This document shows positions 60,326 through 64,000 of a stretch of 64,000 bases of DNA, in pieces. The notes below the pieces were generated by a model. That model was not told the DNA's origin and did no database searches. It saw nothing but the letters and a program-made list of their open reading frames with translations. Within the stretch, counting starts at the first letter, position 1; every line of letters begins with the position of its first letter. The DNA comes from Fistularia commersonii (Eukaryota > Chordata > Actinopteri > Syngnathiformes > Fistulariidae), in contig JBBMNZ010000019.1 of NCBI GenBank assembly GCA_037954325.1, positions 8,012,501 through 8,076,500 of the forward strand. The letters are read 5' to 3'. The translations under genes were made by a program, and so were the position numbers.

Positions 60326-63300
60326 GAAAGACAACAGTTCCATGTGTAAGAATTAGATAAATTATGACAATTGTTGTCAAATCTTATCGTGGCAGCTACT
60401 GTAGACTTAGTTTCTTTCATTGAGACATTTTACTTCTCATTTAAGAAGCTTCTTCCCTTCTAAACAAAGGAGAGTTTCCAGTATGTGATAATTTACCTTA
60501 AAGATATGAAAATAATTGGCAGTGATCTGGATAAAGGAAGACCTTTACAGACACACTCCATTATAACGACACTTATAATTTATAAATATTGCAACTTTTA
60601 CAACCAAATTTTGGTATTTGTGTCCAGGATAAAATTCTAATATCAATTTCCAACATTATCCCGTCACTCTCATAGGTGACGCTTTAAGAGATCACATTCA
60701 GTACAAACTGAATCAATGGTTGGTGAAACTGGGCCAAAAAGGTCTAAATGCCAACGCGACAGGTGTGGTATTCATTACAGACATGGCTAAAGCCACCCAA
60801 GGGGCCTGCAACATCATTTTGCCTCTCCACCCACAATGCAATTTCATTTTATCATCCACCATCTTGACAAGTTGGTCCTTTCCCATGGTCGACTGCCTGT
60901 CCCCTCTCTCTGTTGGCAAAAGAAGTCACAGAAATGGGAAAGAAGAGGGGCTTTCATAGCAGGGGCTTTTTTTTTCTTCTCCCAATTGCTGTCTGATAAG
61001 TGTGTTTGAGCTTTTGTGTCTATGACTCAAGATGGGGTGCAATGTAGAAAAGTATTCCAAGGGGTTGCTGATAAGAAAAGTATCTCTTTAACAATTGTTC
61101 TTACATGCACGGTTACAAACAATAGTCTGATTGCCTGTAAGGAAGGTACATTGAAAAAAAATTGCGGAAAAATGTTTAAACCTTTGATGCGGATTAAGTT
61201 ACTTTTGAGTATTTCAGGCTTTGTGCTCATGGAAATGACCTCTGGATGGATTTAATTTGTTTTGAACATCGTTGCATCATTTTGCTAAATAGCCTCATCA
61301 CTTTGAAGGTATTGTGGTACACAAACTACGTTTCCAATCACATCATATTTTTCTTGATGCTTTACTGGAAGTAATTAAGGTCTATGCTGACAGGGTAACA
61401 TACATGTCAAATGATTCAAATCTATATTATACATGTGTATTTAAGTCTGACATAGCAAAAGCTGATAAGTTGTATACTTACGATTGTTGACAAAGTGCAG
61501 AAACAGATTTTGCATTTCACTGTCATTCCAGATTTGACATCTGACTTTAAACCTGTAATGGCTGCTCATAAATATATATTTTAAGCCTCTTGAAGTGTAC
61601 AGTCTCCACTGCCTGCTTCCCAAGGGAAATAACCATCCCTGAAGCTGACATCCTTTGTGAGTTCTCTATAGATCAAACAGGCTTGCGCCTGAATTGCCAT
61701 GTCCTGGTGGGGCCATGCTGCCAAACACATGAGCTGTCTCTGTTAATGCTTGCAGGTCAACTATCATCAGCTTTTATAGGAGGCAGGCTTTATCAACAAA
61801 GATGGGCCACACAGAGAAGTAAGATATACCACCGAGCAAAAAAAGATAATCTCTGACATTATGAGTGGCTTGAAGACTTATGCTCCCTTCACCAAAGATC
61901 AGATGTAGCTTTCTTCTTTCATTTTAAACTTTCTTTCCTACTCACTCATCTTTAAAAAAAAGAAACAACAATTAATAGAGATGTGTTTGTGTGTGGGCTA
62001 CTGCTTAGTTCAAACAAAGCCCTAATCCTAGAGCATCACTGGCATTATGAAAAAAGCAGCACTTGGCAGAGCGGTAAAGCATTGGCCTGGATTCTGAGGA
62101 AAAGTTTGTTCCACTTCTCTCTACTTTTCAGTGGTCTCACTGCGCTTTGTGTTTGCTGCTCCAAAATCAGAGATCAGCATGTTTGTTTAATGAGGAAATC
62201 CTGTCATGCTAAATTTAACATAACACAAAGCAACCTTTATTTGGGTGGGGATGAATGGTGGTGTTTCTTGGTTTAGGATACCATTAGAGAAAGACATCTT
62301 AAATTATCTTTTCAAGCAACATTTTTTCAAGTAATCTGTGAAATATTTCATCCTCAAGCACTTACTTAATGAATGATTGACTGAAATGTGAATTTCATTC
62401 AGAAATCCTTCAAATCAAACTTGCCTGAGGTGTGCAGTTAAAGTTGATGAATAACAGGCCAAATCTTTGGTCATATCTCTTGAATATAATACATTAGCTA
62501 ATGTATCTTTATTATTTCTTTAATTGGCCCAGGTGAAAGTCTGCACTCTTTTTATTTCAATAATGAAATGACTTTTTAGCTGCCACAAGGCAATTATTTG
62601 AACAATTTCAAAATTAAAAAGTAGATGGCTTAAAATATTACCTTTCAAACAACATGATTGTTAGGTTAGAAAATTCGAAGCTTGTTTAATGAAAGAAAAG
62701 AAACAAGTGTTTGCACTGTTATAATTTTGTAGGCACCATGAACAACATAAATTTATTCTGCTTTGCTATTCTAACTCGTATAAGACACACCATCTCCTCC
62801 CCCTTGGGTTTAATTATTTGCAGGTGCTGAGAATGGCGGTAAGGGATCATTCTTAATGCTCTACAATGTGACTCAAAAAACAATAAGACACATAATGTAG
62901 CAAAGTTTTATGGTTGTTATGCACATTCGAGTTGTTTTTTTTTAATTTTTCTTTCCCCAAGTTACACAATACAAAGGGAGCTATGGTATGATTGATTCAT
63001 GTTGCCTTTTAAACCCCACTTATAAATATAGTCTGCAGTTTAGATGACACTGCAAGCAGAATAAAGGGTGGTTATCCACTTGATCAATATTCACAGCCAC
63101 AAATAGTTGGCACAGTGATAACATGATTTCCTACAGTCCCACATGAGTACTGCATACGATTACAATGAAAGATGAAACAATGTTTGTATAATAGCAGCAT
63201 TATTATTCATATGTTTCATTTTGAAGTGGCCTCCTCATTAATCTAGGCTAATTATGGCCGTAACACTTTGGAGACTGGAAAGCAGAAACATGCTTGAAGA

Positions 63301-64000
63301 GAGGAATGTGCTCTTATAGACACTCAAAACAAGGCTATGTATTTTACAGCAAGCTGCCCTAGATAAGGCAGGGGCTTGTTTGTGTTCATGCATTCATCTC
63401 ATATGGGGTGCACTTCATTACCTATTGTCTCTTAAAGCCAAAATGTAATTGTTATTCCCATATGATAATGTCCTACTGAGATCAGATGGTCAGACTGTCT
63501 GATCTGAATCACACAGAAAATCTAAATCTAATTCAGTGAAGAAAATGTTGACTGCTTTTCTTAGAGCTTCAGTATAATAACCATATGAAAAGAGCACTAT
63601 ATGGTGAACATCAACAGGCTTTAAAAGGAATCATTTGCTTTATCAAGCATCACGATGAGTAGCAACCGACTTGAAGAAAGAGATTCCCATCATATTAAAA
63701 CAGGCAGAATATGTTCATAGGAGGCCTCTGTGTTTATGGTTTTCATTTAAAATTCATAAAACTGTAAAATGCTTTAATTTAATCATAGATGCATGTGCAT
63801 TTGCTTCATCTAAAGAGGCAGTTCTACTCTTTGTCAAATATGACATTGAGAAAAAACACAACAACATGAAATTAAGGTAAAAAATTAAATCCAAACACTG
63901 GCATCATAGTATGTCATTTTCATTCACTAGTTGTTTGAAGATCAGATTTTTTTTGTTATTTGTCTTTCTTTTCCATGCTTAATCAGGAATTTGAATCAGT
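60326..64000. other. non-coding end of window
   Basis: No gene recognised. Balanced, repeat-poor segments at about 60660-60960, 61590-61880 and 63220-63480 are candidates for conserved non-coding elements. A tRNA-like phrase at 62063-62095 (TGGCAGAGCGGTAAAGC) is too degraded to call a tRNA or SINE. Confidence 0.5.

Noticed and set aside
62060..62100. tRNA-like stretch
   Set aside because: Only an A-box-like phrase; no cloverleaf or B box could be built.

Overview
The window looks like a ray-finned fish (teleost, probably percomorph) chromosome segment. It carries two spliced vertebrate genes in its first 9.5 kb, small introns, many CA and AT microsatellites, and retroelement and SINE types typical of fish. 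No prokaryotic or organellar signal was seen.

Layout. Both genes are on the minus strand. tyrp1 (tyrosinase-related protein 1, a melanosome membrane enzyme) occupies 9372-5893 in seven coding exons, all of which join in frame. lurap1l (leucine rich adaptor protein 1-like) lies downstream at 4218-1385 in two coding exons, with a GC/CpG-rich promoter region over its first exon. TYRP1 followed by LURAP1L on the same strand is also the order on human 9p23, so this is a conserved syntenic block. Upstream of tyrp1, at about 9536-9586, sits a compact promoter candidate: a TATA-like box, an M-box-like element with one mismatch and a CACGTG E-box. This is the arrangement expected for MITF control of pigment genes.

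From about 9.7 kb to the end (54 kb) I found no host protein-coding gene. The apparent ORFs there are either short and unrecognisable or belong to decayed transposons. The recognisable elements are: a plus-strand RTE-like LINE (14.15-16.95 kb); two copies of a second LINE family (23.1-24.2 kb plus, 28.5-31.3 kb minus); a Tc1-type deletion derivative (26.3-26.9 kb); two hAT-type short elements (49.6-50.5 kb); several tRNA-type SINEs; a Penelope-like fragment splitting a SINE (59.5-60.2 kb); and a nested block at 33.2-40.8 kb. In that block a Ty3/gypsy element is interrupted by an RTE-like LINE, which is itself interrupted by a hAT transposon. The rest is AT-rich DNA with a few unusually complex stretches that may be conserved regulatory elements. 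That idea cannot be tested without alignment.

I saw no convincing sign of a novel biological system. The most useful observations are the complete tyrp1 gene model with its promoter motifs, the conserved tyrp1-lurap1l block, the three-level nested transposon, and independent catalytic-site losses in the two RTE-like copies.
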